DNA of 64,000 nt from Olsenella massiliensis (lineage in GTDB: Bacteria; Actinomycetota; Coriobacteriia; Coriobacteriales; Atopobiaceae): contig NZ_LN898210.1 in NCBI RefSeq assembly GCF_001457795.1, forward strand, positions 62,001 to 126,000, given 5' to 3'. The notes under the pieces were generated by a model. That model had not been told where the DNA came from, did no database searches, and saw only the letters and a program-made list of their open reading frames with translations. Made by a program: the position numbers and the translations under genes. Of this stretch, positions 25,643 through 36,286 are shown piece by piece. How positions within the stretch are numbered: the stretch's first letter is position 1; the number at the start of each line of letters is the position of its first letter.

Positions 25643-25671
25643 TTGTCCGCAGGACTGTGTCGATATGATAA
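25643..25671 (+). promoter_or_regulatory. Candidate promoter of carAB
   Basis: TTGTCC (25643-25648) is followed by TATGAT (25664-25669, 15-base spacer) or TGATAA (17-base spacer). The 100 bases between this and carA are AT-rich and gene-free, and could hold a regulator site; I see no clear riboswitch or attenuator. Confidence 0.4.
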
Positions 25672-25771
25672 ACAGCCCTATAAATTACACAAAAGTGCAT
25701 CTATAACCACCTAGAATTCGAAACCGACCTTTAACGACGGTACAGAGATACCAAAAGGATGGTGGTGGCAC

Positions 25772-27049
25772 ATGAACCTGCTTGCCGGTGCGGACGAGCT
25801 CCCTCGGGCGCTGCTCGCCCTGGAGGACGGAACGACCCTCTGCGGGCGCTGTTGCGGGGCGGAGGGGGAGGCCTTCGGCGAGATCGTCTTCAACACCTCG
25901 ATGACGGGCTATCAGGAGGTCGTGAGCGACCCCAGCTACGCCGGCCAGATCGTGGCCTTCACCTATCCCCAGATCGGCAACTACGGCGTGACCCCTGCCG
26001 ACGACCAGGCGCTGGGGGGCGCGGGGCCTGCGCTGCGCGGCGTCGTGGTGCATGACATGTGCTTCTCGCCCAGCAACTGGCGCAGCGTGGGAAGCCTTCC
26101 CGACTATCTGCGCGAGCACGGGGTCGTGGCGATTCAGGGGGTGGACACCCGCGCCCTCACCCTGCACATCCGCGAGAGAGGGGCCCTTAAGGCGGCGATC
26201 TCGACCGTCGACCTCGACCTCCGGAGCCTCGTCGCCCGCGTGCGCGCGAGCGAGCCCATCTCGGCGCATAACTTCGTCGCCGACGTCTCCACCAGAAAGC
26301 CCGTCGACCTTCCCGCCGCCGCGGCGTGCTCCGCCGGCCAAGGCCGGCCTCGCGTCGCCGTGATCGACTGCGGCGAGAAGCGCGGCATCGCCGAGCGCCT
26401 TGTTGCGGCCGGCTGCGACGCGACCGTGCTCCCTTGGGACACCCCGGCGGCAGACGTGCTCGCAGGCGGCTATGACGGCGCGTTTCTGTCCAACGGGCCG
26501 GGCGACCCCAGGAGCGTGCCCGCCACCATGGCCTGCGCTATCGAGCTCTTGGGAAAGCTTTCCGTCTTTGGCATCTGCCTGGGCAACCAGATGCTCACCC
26601 TCGCGGCGGGCGGAAGCGTCGAGAAGCTCCCGTACGGGCATCACGGAGGCAACGAGCCGGTCATGAACCTCCTTACGGGCAAGGTCGAGATCAGCGCCCA
26701 GAACCACAACTACGGCACCGTGTTCTCGAGCCTTGGCCCCCTGGACCCCGAGCTCTCTGACGGCGTCGGCAAGCATGCGACGGACCTGCGCTTCTGGAGC
26801 AAGAGGCGCGTCGCCCCCGTCGTGCGCAACGAGCGCTTCGGGCGCATCCGCCTCACCCACGTCAACCTCAACGACGGTACGCCTGAGGGCATCCAGTTCC
26901 TGGACGTCCCGGCCTTCTCGCTGCAGTATCACCCCGAGGCCCGCCCGGGCCCCCATGACGCGGGCTACGCGTTTGCGTCGTTCGTCCGCATGATCAAGGG
27001 CGACCCCGACTACCTCGCCGTCGACGTCTGCGAAGGGAGGGCTCGCTGA
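25772..27049 (+). CDS. carA: Carbamoyl-phosphate synthase small (glutaminase) subunit
   Basis: This 425-residue subunit hydrolyses glutamine and channels ammonia to CarB for arginine and pyrimidine synthesis. The nucleophile cysteine is in FGICLGNQM (about residue 270), and the catalytic His/Glu pair is in [14 protein letters not shown] near the C-terminus. NTSMTGYQE and GVDTRALT are typical CarA sequences. AAAGGATGGTGG precedes the ATG. The stop overlaps carB's ATG by one base (TGATG), coupling translation of the two subunits. Confidence 0.96.
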   Translation: MNLLAGADELPRALLALEDGTTLCGRCCGAEGEAFGEIVFNTSMTGYQEVVSDPSYAGQIVAFTYPQIGNYGVTPADDQALGGAGPALRGVVVHDMCFSPSNWRSVGSLPDYLREHGVVAIQGVDTRALTLHIRERGALKAAISTVDLDLRSLVARVRASEPISAHNFVADVSTRKPVDLPAAAACSAGQGRPRVAVIDCGEKRGIAERLVAAGCDATVLPWDTPAADVLAGGYDGAFLSNGPGDPRSVPATMACAIELLGKLSVFGICLGNQMLTLAAGGSVEKLPYGHHGGNEPVMNLLTGKVEISAQNHNYGTVFSSLGPLDPELSDGVGKHATDLRFWSKRRVAPVVRNERFGRIRLTHVNLNDGTPEGIQFLDVPAFSLQYHPEARPGPHDAGYAFASFVRMIKGDPDYLAVDVCEGRAR

Positions 27050-30000
27050 TGCCCAAGCGCACCGACATCCACAAGGTCCTGATTATCGGCTCCGGTCCCA
27101 TCGTCATCGGCCAGGCCTGCGAGTTTGACTATTCGGGCACCCAGGCGTGCAAGGCCCTGCGCGGCGAGGGCTACGAGGTCGTGCTCGTCAACTCAAACCC
27201 GGCGACCATCATGACCGACCCCGACACGGCGGACCGCACCTACGTCGAGCCCATCACGGTGGAGGCCGTGACCAAGGTCATCGAGCGCGAGCGTCCTGAC
27301 GCGCTGTTGCCCAACATGGGCGGCCAGACGGCCCTCAACTGCGCCGTCGCGCTTGACGAGGCCGGCGTCCTCGCACGCCATGGCGTCGAGGTCATCGGCT
27401 GCGACATCGCCTCGATTCAGGTGGGGGAGGACCGCGAGCTCTTTGCCGCCGCCATGCGCGACGTTGGGCTCGAGGTGGCGCGCTCGGGCATCGCCCGCTC
27501 GCTCGAGGACTGCGAGCGGGTGGCGGACGAGCTCGGCTACCCCGTCGTCATTCGTCCCGCCTTCACGCTGGGAGGCGCCGGCGGCGGCATGGCGCATGAC
27601 CGCGACGAGCTTCTACGCATCGCCCGCGAGGGCCTCTCGCTCTCTGCTAACGGCGAGGTGCTCGTGGAGCAGAGCGTCGAGGGATGGAAGGAGATCGAGA
27701 TGGAGGTCATGCGCGACGTCGCCGGAAACGGCATCGTCGTGTGCTCCATCGAGAACCTCGACCCCATGGGCGTCCATACGGGCGACTCGATCACGGTGGC
27801 TCCCTGCCAGACCCTCTCCGACGTCGAGCTTCAGCGTCTGCGCGACCACTCGCTCGCCGTGCTCGAACGGGTTGGCGTCGCCTGCGGTGGCTCCAACGTG
27901 CAGTTTGCCGTGAACCCCACCGACGGTCGCGTCATCGTCATCGAGATGAACCCCCGCGTGAGCCGATCCTCCGCCCTCGCCTCGAAGGCGACCGGATTTC
28001 CCATCGCCAAGATGGCGGCGCTCCTGTCGGTGGGCTACACCCTCGACGAGATCACGAACGACATCACGGGGGCCACGCCCGCCTGCTTTGAGCCGTCCAT
28101 CGACTACTGCGTGGTCAAGGTTCCCCGCTTTGCCTTTGAGAAGTTCAGGGGCACGAGCGAGACGCTCACCACGCGCATGAAGTCGGTGGGCGAGGTCATG
28201 GCCATGGGGTCCACCTTCGAGGAGGCGCTCCAGAAGGCCTGCCGCTCGCTGGAGCAGGGCCATGCCGGCCTCGGCGCCGACGGCCTCATGGAGTACGTCG
28301 AGGACGACGCGGCCTTCCTGGACCTGGTGAGCCGACCCACGCCCCAGCGCATCTTCTACGTCGCCGAGGCGCTTCGGCGCGGGTGGGGCGAGCGTCGTGT
28401 CCACGAGCTCACGGGCATCGACCCCTGGTTCCTCGCGCGCATGGGCGACATCGTGCGCGCCGAGCGGTCCCTGAGGGAGGGCGGCGTCGCCGGCCTCACG
28501 TCCGAGCGCCTGATGGCCGCAAAGGAGATGGGCTTCTCTGACGCGCAGCTGGCCTGGCTCGTGGGCCAGCGCGAGGAGACCGTCCGCGCCCTCAGGGAGG
28601 TGCTGGGCGTACGGCCCCTCGTGAAGACGGTTGACACCTGTGCCGGGGAGTTTGCCTCGCACACCAACTATCACTACCTCAGCTACGAGGCCGGAGGCAC
28701 CACCGAGTTCAGGCAGGCCGCGCGCCCGCGGGTGGTGATCCTCTCGGCCGGGCCCAACCGCATTGGTCAGGGCATCGAGTTTGACTACTGTTGCGTGCAC
28801 GCCGCCATGGCGCTCACGGCGCGAGGCTTCGAGACCGTGATGGTCAACTGCAACCCGGAGACGGTCTCCACGGACTACGACACCTCCGACCGCCTGTACT
28901 TTGCGCCCCTGACCTTTGAGGACGTCATGGACGTCGTCGAGCGCGAGAGGCCCGTGGGCGTCATCGTGACCCTCGGCGGGCAGACGCCCATCAACCTCGC
29001 GCGACGCCTTGCGCAGGCGGGCGTCCCCATCATGGGGACGCAGCCCGACGCCATCGACCTCGCGGAGGATCGCGACCGCTTCTCGGGCCTGCTCGACCGC
29101 CTGGGCGTTGCCTATCCGCCCAGCTCGACGGCAGAGACCATCGACGAGGCGCGGGAGGTCGCCCTTCGTCTGGGCTACCCGCTCCTCGTGCGTCCAAGCT
29201 ACGTGCTGGGCGGCCGCGGCATGGCCATCGTGTACGGCGAGGGGGACCTCGCGACCTACATGGCCGAGGCCACGGAGGTCTCGCCTGACCATCCCGTCTA
29301 CCTGGACGCCTTCCTGGAGGACGCCATCGAGCTCGACGTGGACGCGCTGGCGGACGGCACGGACTGCCATGTGGGCTCCGTCCTCGAGCACATCGAGGAG
29401 TGCGGCATCCACTCGGGCGACTCGGCCTGCTGCCACCCGCCGTTCTCGCTGTCCGACCGCATCGTGCGATGGGTGCGCGCCATCACGCGCACGCTCGCGC
29501 TGGCGGTGGGCGTGCGCGGCCTTCTCAACATCCAGTTCGCGGTGAAGGACGAGCAGGTCCTCGTCATCGAGATGAACCCGCGCGCCAGCCGCACGGTGCC
29601 CTTCTCGTCCAAGGCGACGGGCGTGCCCCTGGCAAAGCTCGCCGCGCGCATCATGGCCGGCGAGACGATCGCCCAGCTGCGAAGGTTGGGTGAGCTTGGC
29701 GAGGAAAAGGACGAGGCCGGGCTCTTCGCGGTCAAGGAGGCGGTGATGCCGTGGGCTCGCTTTCCCGGGGCCGACTCGACCTTGGGCCCCGAGATGAAGT
29801 CGACGGGCGAGGTCATGGGCATAGGGCGCAGCTTCCCGGCCGCCTATGCGAAGACGCGCCGGGCCATCGACTACGGGCTCCCGCGCGGCGGAAAGGTCTT
29901 CGTGAGCGTGTGCGACCGTGACAAACGGGCCATCGCGCCGGTGGCGACGTCGCTCGTGGGCCTGGGCTACGAGCTCATCGCGACGGCGGGCACCGCCAAG

Positions 30001-30279
30001 ACGTTGCGGGCGGCGGGCCTTGCCTGCGAGGTGGTGAGGCGCGTGAGCGAGGGGCATCCCAACATCGTGGACGAGATCGCCGGCGGCGAGGTGGCATTCA
30101 TCATCAACACGCCGCATGGTCATGAGTCGCGCGGCGATGGGTCCATCCTGCGCGCGGAGGCGGTCAACCGGGACATCACCTGCGTGACGGCGCTCTCGGC
30201 GACGACGGCGCTCGTGCAGGCCATCGTCGCCGCGCGGGAGGATGCGCTGGACGTCATCGCGCTGCAGGACCTGACGTAG
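27049..30279 (+). CDS. carB: Carbamoyl-phosphate synthase large subunit
   Basis: This 1076-residue subunit makes carbamoyl phosphate from bicarbonate, ammonia and two ATP. It shows the expected internal duplication: each half begins with [20 protein letters not shown] or [20 protein letters not shown] and has an ATP-grasp domain ending in VIEMNPR(V/A)SR(S/T). A C-terminal allosteric MGS-like domain spans about residues 940-1076. Length and order match the family. It is translationally coupled to carA. Confidence 0.97.
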   Translation: MPKRTDIHKVLIIGSGPIVIGQACEFDYSGTQACKALRGEGYEVVLVNSNPATIMTDPDTADRTYVEPITVEAVTKVIERERPDALLPNMGGQTALNCAVALDEAGVLARHGVEVIGCDIASIQVGEDRELFAAAMRDVGLEVARSGIARSLEDCERVADELGYPVVIRPAFTLGGAGGGMAHDRDELLRIAREGLSLSANGEVLVEQSVEGWKEIEMEVMRDVAGNGIVVCSIENLDPMGVHTGDSITVAPCQTLSDVELQRLRDHSLAVLERVGVACGGSNVQFAVNPTDGRVIVIEMNPRVSRSSALASKATGFPIAKMAALLSVGYTLDEITNDITGATPACFEPSIDYCVVKVPRFAFEKFRGTSETLTTRMKSVGEVMAMGSTFEEALQKACRSLEQGHAGLGADGLMEYVEDDAAFLDLVSRPTPQRIFYVAEALRRGWGERRVHELTGIDPWFLARMGDIVRAERSLREGGVAGLTSERLMAAKEMGFSDAQLAWLVGQREETVRALREVLGVRPLVKTVDTCAGEFASHTNYHYLSYEAGGTTEFRQAARPRVVILSAGPNRIGQGIEFDYCCVHAAMALTARGFETVMVNCNPETVSTDYDTSDRLYFAPLTFEDVMDVVERERPVGVIVTLGGQTPINLARRLAQAGVPIMGTQPDAIDLAEDRDRFSGLLDRLGVAYPPSSTAETIDEAREVALRLGYPLLVRPSYVLGGRGMAIVYGEGDLATYMAEATEVSPDHPVYLDAFLEDAIELDVDALADGTDCHVGSVLEHIEECGIHSGDSACCHPPFSLSDRIVRWVRAITRTLALAVGVRGLLNIQFAVKDEQVLVIEMNPRASRTVPFSSKATGVPLAKLAARIMAGETIAQLRRLGELGEEKDEAGLFAVKEAVMPWARFPGADSTLGPEMKSTGEVMGIGRSFPAAYAKTRRAIDYGLPRGGKVFVSVCDRDKRAIAPVATSLVGLGYELIATAGTAKTLRAAGLACEVVRRVSEGHPNIVDEIAGGEVAFIINTPHGHESRGDGSILRAEAVNRDITCVTALSATTALVQAIVAAREDALDVIALQDLT

Positions 30280-30396
30280 GCGGGCCTGCCGACGAGGGAG
30301 GGGTCGTGGCGGGGCGCCTTACGGTCGTGCATCCGCGGGAGCGCGCGTCGGGGCGTCTCATGCCACGGGGTCCCTCCAGCCGCCGGCGTCTGTTGT

Positions 30397-30448
30397 TTGA
30401 CGCATGAACGTCAACGTCACGCCCGTGAGGCCCGGCTTTTGCTATCAT
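30397..30448 (+). promoter_or_regulatory. Candidate promoter before tRNA-Leu
   Basis: TATCAT (30443-30448) is a fair -10, 22 bases before the tRNA. TTGACG and CGTCAA form a 6-bp inverted repeat at 30397-30414, too far to be its -35 but possibly an operator. Confidence 0.35.
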
Positions 30449-30469
30449 GCCTAGGTTGTATGCAGCGCT

Positions 30470-30556
30470 GCGGGCGTGGCGGAACTGGTAGACGCGCTGG
30501 ATTTAGGTTCCAGTGGGGGAGACCTCGTGAAGGTTCGAGTCCTTTCGCCCGCACCA
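30470..30556 (+). tRNA. tRNA-Leu (anticodon TAG)
   Basis: A class II tRNA of 87 bases with a long variable arm: acceptor GCGGGCG/CGCCCGC, anticodon stem CTGGA/TCCAG with loop TTTAGGT giving TAG, T loop TTCGAGT and an encoded CCA. Confidence 0.97.
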
Positions 30557-30623
30557 TGCGCCGCATGCGCCGAGAGTTGGCGGCGCCTCTCACAGGGCGC
30601 CCGTACTAGACACTGGAGGAACG

Positions 30624-32042
30624 TTGGACATCATCGTCACTGCCGAGAGGCCGCAGAACGACCAGGTGGTCGCAAAGCTTACCGTGCCTGCTTCCGAGGT
30701 TGACAAGGCCATTGACAAGGCCTACAGGGAAATTGCCAGGAAGTACAACTTCCAGGGCTTCCGCCGCGGTCGCGCGCCGCGTCCCGTCATCAACGGCATC
30801 GTCGGTCGTGACGCCGTGCTGGGCCAGGCCACCGAGGACCTCATGAACGAGGCCCAGCCCCAGATGTTCGAGGAGCTTGACATCGTGCCCGTGGGCCGCC
30901 CCGACTACGGCGAGGAGCGTCTCGTCGTCGTGGAGCACGAGGACCTCTCCGCCACGGTCACCGTCTCGGTCCCCCCTGCGTGCGAGCTCGACTCCTACGA
31001 CGCGCCCGGCATCAACATGCCTCCCGCGAACGCCACCGAGGCCGAGATCGACCTGCAGGTCGAGCAGCTCATGAACTATCACTCGAGCTGGGAGGACGAC
31101 GACGCCGACCGTGCCGCGACCGAGGGCGACGTCGTGGTCGTTGACACCGTGAGCAAGGAGGGCGCCGACTTCTTGGCCGGCGAGGACCGTCAGGTCTCGC
31201 TCTCCCACAGCCATCTGCCCAAGGAGTACGTGGACGGCATCGTGGGCCTCAAGAAGGGCGAGTCCAAGGACGTCGAGTGGACCCAGGGCGAGGGCGACGA
31301 CCAGAAGAGGCTCGCCGTCACCGTGACCCTCAAGGGCCTCAAGAAGTCCGTCGTTCCCGAGCTTGATGACGCGTTCGCCAAGAAGAGCTTTGGCTTTGAC
31401 ACCGTCGCCGAGTTCCGTGACGCCGTCAAGGACGAGATCGAGCAGGACAAGAAGACCAGCCTCCCCAACCTCAAGGAGGATCGCGTCGTCGAGGAGATCG
31501 GCAGGCACCTGCAGCTCGAGGAGGTTCCCGGCGCCTACGAGAGCCAGGTCTTCTCCGAGCTTGCCAACGAGTTCCTCCAGCAGCTCCAGCGTCAGGGGAT
31601 GACGCTTGACATGTACCTCGCCGCGCGCAAGGTCAAGAACGAGGACTTCATCGCCGACCTCCATCAGCAGGCCGCCGAGCGCGCGCGTCAGTCGCTCGCG
31701 CTTGACGCCCTCGCGCGTCACCTTGAGTTTGACGCCACTGAGGACGACGTGAGGGACGAGTTCGCCCGTGCCGGCGTAAAGGACGTCGCCACGTCCATGG
31801 ACGAGTTCACCCGGAACGGCCAGATGCCCGCCATCCGCGAGTCCATCCGCCGCACCAAGGCCGTCAAGTGGCTCGTCGAGAACTGCGCGGTGACCGAGGT
31901 CGACGAGATCGCCGAGGCGCGCGCCAAGAAGGCCGACGGGGCTGGGGCGACGCAGGACGACGAGGCCAAGAAGGACGACGAGGCTGGGGCGACGCAGGGC
32001 GACGAGCCCAAGAAGGACGACGAGGCCAAGGACGCGGAGTAG
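30624..32042 (+). CDS. tig: Trigger factor, ribosome-associated chaperone and peptidyl-prolyl isomerase
   Basis: This 472-residue chaperone binds the ribosome exit site and folds nascent chains. The N-terminal ribosome-binding domain contains FRRGRAPRPVI (about residues 46-56), matching the GFRxGxxP signature. An FKBP-like domain follows (about 165-240, GDVVVVDTVSKEG) and then a helical C-terminal domain. The start is TTG with GGAGG 5 bases upstream. The last 40 residues are an acidic Lys/Asp/Ala repeat (EAGATQ...KKDDEA) encoded by imperfect 45-bp tandem DNA repeats. It heads a tig-clpP-clpX group, the common order in Gram-positives. Confidence 0.95.
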   Translation: MDIIVTAERPQNDQVVAKLTVPASEVDKAIDKAYREIARKYNFQGFRRGRAPRPVINGIVGRDAVLGQATEDLMNEAQPQMFEELDIVPVGRPDYGEERLVVVEHEDLSATVTVSVPPACELDSYDAPGINMPPANATEAEIDLQVEQLMNYHSSWEDDDADRAATEGDVVVVDTVSKEGADFLAGEDRQVSLSHSHLPKEYVDGIVGLKKGESKDVEWTQGEGDDQKRLAVTVTLKGLKKSVVPELDDAFAKKSFGFDTVAEFRDAVKDEIEQDKKTSLPNLKEDRVVEEIGRHLQLEEVPGAYESQVFSELANEFLQQLQRQGMTLDMYLAARKVKNEDFIADLHQQAAERARQSLALDALARHLEFDATEDDVRDEFARAGVKDVATSMDEFTRNGQMPAIRESIRRTKAVKWLVENCAVTEVDEIAEARAKKADGAGATQDDEAKKDDEAGATQGDEPKKDDEAKDAE

Positions 32043-32119
32043 GGACGTTGGCCGCTGACCTTTGACGCGCGCGTCAGTTGCGGCGGATGCTCCCGGCGCG
32101 CCGACGTGGCGTGACAGGA

Positions 32120-32163
32120 TTGACTTGAGACGGCGCTCCGTGGGTACAACACCCCGGAGCGCC
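32120..32163 (+). promoter_or_regulatory. clpP promoter region with 9-bp inverted repeat
   Basis: TTGACT (32120-32125) may be a -35. GGCGCTCCG (32132-32140) and CGGAGCGCC (32155-32163) are perfect complements flanking the expected -10 (TACAAC, 32145-32150). The repeat could be an operator or a 5' leader hairpin. Confidence 0.4.
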
Positions 32164-32183
32164 TAAACACAAAGGAGACCCGC

Positions 32184-32798
32184 ATGCACAACCCCATGGC
32201 AACGCCCCTCATTCCCTACGTCGTGGAGCAGACCCCGCGCGGAGAGCGCAGCTATGACATCTACTCGCGCCTGCTTAACGACCGCATCGTCTTTCTCGGC
32301 GAGGAGATAACCCGCGACACCGCCAACCTTGTGGTCGCGCAGCTTCTGCATCTGGAGAGCCAGGACCCCGACAAGGACATCTCCCTCTACATTGACTCGC
32401 CCGGCGGCGAGGTGTACGCGGGTCTCGGCATCCTCGACACCATGAACTTCATCAAGCCCGACGTCTCCACGATCTGCGTGGGCATGGCTGCGTCCATGGC
32501 GTCGGTCCTCCTTGCCGCCGGCGCCAAGGGCAAGCGCCTGGCGCTGCCCAATTCCATGATCATGATTCACCAGCCCTCCAGCGGCGCCCAGGGCCAGCAG
32601 ACTGACATACAGATCGTCGCCGACGAGACCAAGTGGATTCGCAACCGGATCAACGAGCTGCTCTCCCAGTACACGGGACAAAGCGTCGAGAAGATCAACG
32701 CCGACACCGAGCGCGACAACTACCTGCGTGCCCAGGAGGCCTGCGCGTACGGCCTCGTTGACAAGGTCATCACCTCGCGCGCCGAGCAGTCCGCGTAG
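32184..32798 (+). CDS. clpP: ATP-dependent Clp protease proteolytic subunit
   Basis: This 204-residue serine protease forms the ClpP chamber that degrades proteins unfolded by ClpX or ClpC. The catalytic serine is in [10 protein letters not shown], the histidine in [10 protein letters not shown], and the aspartate in the [11 protein letters not shown] segment near residue 177. AAAGGAG lies 7 bases before the ATG. It lies between tig and clpX, its usual partner. Only one clpP is seen in this window, although many actinobacteria have two. Confidence 0.96.
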   Translation: MHNPMATPLIPYVVEQTPRGERSYDIYSRLLNDRIVFLGEEITRDTANLVVAQLLHLESQDPDKDISLYIDSPGGEVYAGLGILDTMNFIKPDVSTICVGMAASMASVLLAAGAKGKRLALPNSMIMIHQPSSGAQGQQTDIQIVADETKWIRNRINELLSQYTGQSVEKINADTERDNYLRAQEACAYGLVDKVITSRAEQSA

Positions 32799-32916
32799 GA
32801 TGTGGGGAGTCGCGCCAGAGGTCGCTCTTGCCCGCGGCCCCGGCGCGTCGCCCTTGCCCGCGCCGTCGGCGTCAGGCTCGGACCCGCCGTCGCGCCGCAC
32901 GCCTCGTCGTCGCACG

Positions 32917-32956
32917 AATCGTCGGTGATTGAGCTCAATCGTCGACGATTGAGCTA
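32917..32956 (+). repeat. Two 20-bp palindromic tandem repeats upstream of clpX
   Basis: AATCGTCG-NN-GATTGAGCT occurs twice head to tail (32917 and 32937). The junctions form the perfect palindromes ATTGAGCTCAAT and AATCGTCGACGATT. They lie 60-100 bases before the clpX start, overlapping the likely promoter, and look like a double operator site. Confidence 0.6.
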
Positions 32957-33018
32957 GTATCTAAGGCCGCCCGCCTTCGGACGGGCCAGCCCGTTTCTGA
33001 GTACCTGAGGAGATCCAG

Positions 33019-34389
33019 ATGGCATCAAGCGGCATGAGAGGCAACGACGAGATCCGCTGCTCCTTCTGCGGAAAGACCCGTGACCAGGTGAGGCAGCTCA
33101 TCCAGAGCCGCAGCGGGGTGTACATCTGCGACGAGTGCGTCAAGGAGTGCTCCACCATCATCGACGAGGCGACGCGCACGGCCGCGGACGACGTCATCGA
33201 CGAGGCGGCCTTTGACGCACCGGCCAGCCCCATAGAGAACCTCCCCACGCCCCATCAGATCTATGACGAGCTCTCCCAGTACGTCATGGGTCAGGAGGAC
33301 GCCAAGCGCGCCATGAGCGTGGCCGTCTACAATCACTACCGTCGCATCCTGTCGGGCGACGACGAGGGCGCCCCCGCCGACGCGCCCGAGGGCACGGAGC
33401 ACGTCGAGCTCGCCAAGAGCAACATCCTGCTTCTGGGGCCCACGGGCACGGGCAAGACGCTGCTGGCCCAGACGCTCGCGCGCTTTCTCGAGGTACCGTT
33501 CTGCATCGCCGACGCCACCACGCTCACCGAGGCGGGCTACGTGGGCGAGGACGTGGAGAACATTCTCCTCAAGCTCATCACGGCCGCCGACGGCGACGTG
33601 GAGCGCGCGCAGGTGGGCATCGTGTACGTGGACGAGATTGACAAGATCGCCCGCAAGGCCGAGAACCTCTCCATTACGCGCGACGTCTCGGGCGAGGGTG
33701 TGCAGCAGGCGCTTCTCAAGATCTTGGAGGGCACCGAGGCGAGCGTGCCGCCCCAGGGCGGGCGCAAGCACCCTCAGCAGGAGCTCATTCACATCAACAC
33801 CAAGAACATCCTCTTCATCTGCGGCGGCGCCTTCGTGGGTCTCGACAAGATCGTGGCCGACCGCATCGGCAGGAAGGGCGTGGGCTTCAACTCCGAGCTC
33901 ACCCAGAAGGCGAAGGAGAACGAGGACGAGCTCATGGCGCAGGTCATGCCGCAGGACCTGCACAAGTTTGGCATGATTCCCGAGTTCATCGGCCGCATCC
34001 CCGTCATCACCGCCACGAAGGACCTCACCGAGGACGACCTCGTGAGCATCCTCACGCAGCCCAGGAACGCCATCGTCAAGCAGTATCAGCGCATGTTTGC
34101 CATCGAGGGCGTCAAGCTCGAGTTCACCGAGGACGCCCTGCGCGAGATCGCCCGCCAGGCCATCGAGCGCGGCACCGGCGCCCGCGGCCTTAGGGCCATC
34201 TGCGAGGCGACGCTCCAGGACACGATGTTCGACCTGCCGAGCGACCTGGAGATCACGCGGGTCGTCGTGACGCCGGCGTCCATTGGCGGCGCCGCGCTGC
34301 CCACCATCGTCAGGGAGCCTGCGACGACGCCCCTCTCTGCCGGACACGGCGCCCTGGGCTCGGGCGTGGGCACGCACCAGGCGAGCTGA
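33019..34389 (+). CDS. clpX: ATP-dependent Clp protease ATP-binding subunit ClpX
   Basis: This 456-residue AAA+ unfoldase feeds substrates to ClpP. The N-terminal zinc domain has CSFCGK and CDECVKEC (about residues 14-42). Walker A is GPTGTGKT near residue 139, Walker B is VYVDEIDKI, and the IGF-type ClpP-docking loop region is present as [16 protein letters not shown] lies 7 bases before the ATG. It ends in a tandem-repeat block that covers the stop codon. Confidence 0.96.
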   Translation: MASSGMRGNDEIRCSFCGKTRDQVRQLIQSRSGVYICDECVKECSTIIDEATRTAADDVIDEAAFDAPASPIENLPTPHQIYDELSQYVMGQEDAKRAMSVAVYNHYRRILSGDDEGAPADAPEGTEHVELAKSNILLLGPTGTGKTLLAQTLARFLEVPFCIADATTLTEAGYVGEDVENILLKLITAADGDVERAQVGIVYVDEIDKIARKAENLSITRDVSGEGVQQALLKILEGTEASVPPQGGRKHPQQELIHINTKNILFICGGAFVGLDKIVADRIGRKGVGFNSELTQKAKENEDELMAQVMPQDLHKFGMIPEFIGRIPVITATKDLTEDDLVSILTQPRNAIVKQYQRMFAIEGVKLEFTEDALREIARQAIERGTGARGLRAICEATLQDTMFDLPSDLEITRVVVTPASIGGAALPTIVREPATTPLSAGHGALGSGVGTHQAS

Positions 34390-34458
34390 CGAGCGGGCGA
34401 GGAGCTGACGAGGAGCTGACGAGCGGGCGAGGAGCTGACGAGGAGCTGACGAGCGGGC
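34383..34458 (+). repeat. 30-bp tandem repeats over the clpX stop codon
   Basis: The unit GAGCTGACGAGCGGGCGAG plus GAGCTGACGAG is present twice, followed by a partial third unit. The first unit contains the clpX stop codon TGA at 34387-34389. Slippage here would not alter ClpX, since every unit carries the same in-place stop. Confidence 0.8.
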
Positions 34459-34522
34459 CTCATGACGCCGTGCACTTTTCGGCACCCCTGCGTACGTATC
34501 GACTGGCACCCGAACGCCTACG

Positions 34523-34555
34523 TTAATGCCCAGAATCCTTGATTTTGGGCATTAA
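34523..34555. terminator. Hairpin between clpX and tatD, candidate bidirectional terminator
   Basis: TTAATGCCCA and TGGGCATTAA pair perfectly around a 13-base loop. TTTTACG follows on the plus strand. It lies between convergent genes; the rest of the 300-base gap holds the clpX repeats and no gene. Confidence 0.55.
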
Positions 34556-34688
34556 TTTTACGTTTGCCCAGGATACGAAAAAACAATGACGGATTAACGA
34601 CAGTTTGGTCATTGATAATCTCAGGCATGTGAGGGCAATCATGACGTCCTCGAACGCCCTGCCCCGCCTTGCCCTGCCCTGTCTTGCC

Positions 34689-35516
34689 CTAGGACAGCAG
34701 CCGCTCGGCGTTGGCGACAAGCTGTCTGACAAGCTCGCTCTCGTCCATGTGGCGAAGCCCCGCAATCTGTGAGACGCACCTCTCAAGTGACTGGGCGATC
34801 TCCCGGGCCGATTCGTCCGCCCCGTCCGCGACGCCCGCGTTGCTCGCACCGCCGTCCGCAGCGTTCGCCTCATCCGCCTTCTCGGGAAGGTCCGTCTCGA
34901 CCAGGAGCTGGTCCAGGGGGAGCTGCCGAGCGTACTCACGCCCGCGCCGCGTGGCCAGCATCATCTCGTTGACGCTAAAGCGGCAGCCGGCGACGACGGC
35001 TCGGTGCAGCTCGTCGGAGCTGCCCGAGAACCAGTGGAACACGACGCGGCATCGCTCGAGGCAGCCCGTCTTGTCCAGAACGTCGAGGCAGGCCCCCGCA
35101 GACCGCACCGCATGGACGGAGAGGACTGACGGCGCGGTGGCGTCGCTCCCTCGTGCCGCCGCCGTGCACAGGGCGGCGAACGCCTCCCGCTGGCGCTTCG
35201 CGCTGCCCTCGGACACGTGTCGGGGCGAGAGATCCATGCCCACCTCACCCACGAAGCGCGTGCGGGCAGCAAGCTCGCAGGCGTGCGCGACGTCGTCGGC
35301 ATCCGCCTGCCCGCGTGCGACCCACCAGGGATGCAACCCCACGGCGAGGTGCACGTTGGTGCAGCCGGCAAGGAGGGGACGGGCCGCCTCGTGGCCTCGG
35401 GGCGTCACGGTAACGGCAAAAAGTTCGATTCCCCGCGCCGCGGCCCTCTGGGCCACCTCGGCGGCGTTGTCATAGAAGTCCAGGTGCACGTGGGCGTCAA
35501 AAAGCCTCAGCCCCAT
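34689..35516 (-). CDS. TatD-family hydrolase (metal-dependent DNase)
   Basis: This 275-residue metal-dependent hydrolase has FDAHVHLDFYD at the N-terminus, VGEVGMDLSPRH in the middle and LVETDLPE near residue 215, all family metal-site motifs. Family members act as 3'-5' exonucleases or D-aminoacyl hydrolases. A low-complexity Ala/Asp insertion follows LPEKADEANAADGG. The start overlaps the stop of the dehydratase gene behind it by 10 bases, so the two form an operon. Confidence 0.88.
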   Translation of the reverse strand: MGLRLFDAHVHLDFYDNAAEVAQRAAARGIELFAVTVTPRGHEAARPLLAGCTNVHLAVGLHPWWVARGQADADDVAHACELAARTRFVGEVGMDLSPRHVSEGSAKRQREAFAALCTAAARGSDATAPSVLSVHAVRSAGACLDVLDKTGCLERCRVVFHWFSGSSDELHRAVVAGCRFSVNEMMLATRRGREYARQLPLDQLLVETDLPEKADEANAADGGASNAGVADGADESAREIAQSLERCVSQIAGLRHMDESELVRQLVANAERLLS

Positions 35517-36286
35517 GTGAGCCCCGCAATCTCGCCAATGACGCGCCCGGCGATCATCTGGCCCATGATGGGCGGCATGTAGCTCATGGTTCCTAGGATG
35601 GACGAGCCTGCGCGCACGAAGCCGCCCTCGCCCAGCGCGTCCGCCTTGCCCTGGGGCTCGCGGGGCAGCTCGTCTGAATAGAGCACTTGAAGGCCGTGGA
35701 TGCCCCGTTTGCGGCACTCCTTGCGCATGATCCGGGCGAGAGGGTCGTTGACGGTCCTCTCGATGGTCGTAAAGCGCAGGCGCGTGGGGTCGAGCCTGTT
35801 TGCCCCGCCCATGCTGCTGATCTCCCTGATGCCCCGGTCCTGGCACCACTGGGCCAACAGGAGCTTCTGGCTCACGGTGTCGATGGCGTCAACCACGAAG
35901 TCGGGGCGAGGCAGTGCCGTCAGCGTGTTCGCCAGGTTCTCCTTTGAGAGAAAGCGCTGCCGTGCCGTGACCTTGCAGGCGGGATTGATGTCGTGGACGA
36001 GATCCTCCATGACCTGTGCCTTTGGCTTTCCGAGGGTGCTCTGCCAGGCGACGGCCTGACGGTTGAGGTTGGAGGGCATCACGACGTCGCGATCGATGAG
36101 GACGAGATGGCCCACGCCCCCGCGCGCGAGAGCCTCGACGCAGTTTGAGCCCACGCCCCCCAGTCCCACCACAAGAACGCGCGCGGCCTGGACGTGCGCG
36201 AGCGCCTCGTCGCCCATCACGAGGCGCAGCCGGTCGGTCGCGGTCTCCCTGACCTTCTCGACCTTCTCATTCTGCCTTGTCGTCAC
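35507..36286 (-). CDS. tcdA: tRNA threonylcarbamoyladenosine dehydratase (ThiF/E1-like)
   Basis: This 259-residue enzyme uses ATP to cyclise the t6A modification at tRNA position 37. It has the E1-like nucleotide site VLVVGLGGVGSNCVEALARG, then LIDRDVVMPSNLNRQ with its conserved arginine, and ISSMGGANRLDPT. The GTG start was chosen because GGGAG lies 7 bases upstream. An ATG at 36343 would add 19 basic residues through a GC-rich hairpin (CGCCGCCGCG/CGCGGCGGCG) without a ribosome site. The family call is firm; other E1-like enzymes are less likely. Confidence 0.87.
   Translation of the reverse strand: MTTRQNEKVEKVRETATDRLRLVMGDEALAHVQAARVLVVGLGGVGSNCVEALARGGVGHLVLIDRDVVMPSNLNRQAVAWQSTLGKPKAQVMEDLVHDINPACKVTARQRFLSKENLANTLTALPRPDFVVDAIDTVSQKLLLAQWCQDRGIREISSMGGANRLDPTRLRFTTIERTVNDPLARIMRKECRKRGIHGLQVLYSDELPREPQGKADALGEGGFVRAGSSILGTMSYMPPIMGQMIAGRVIGEIAGLTWG

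Noticed and set aside
25672-25771. Pyrimidine or arginine attenuator before carA
   Set aside because: The leader is AT-rich but has no terminator hairpin or clear ArgR/PyrR site that I can support.
27613-30123. Long minus-strand reading frame (836 codons) opposite carB
   Set aside because: It is a shadow of high-GC codon use in carB, has no ribosome site and no recognisable domain.
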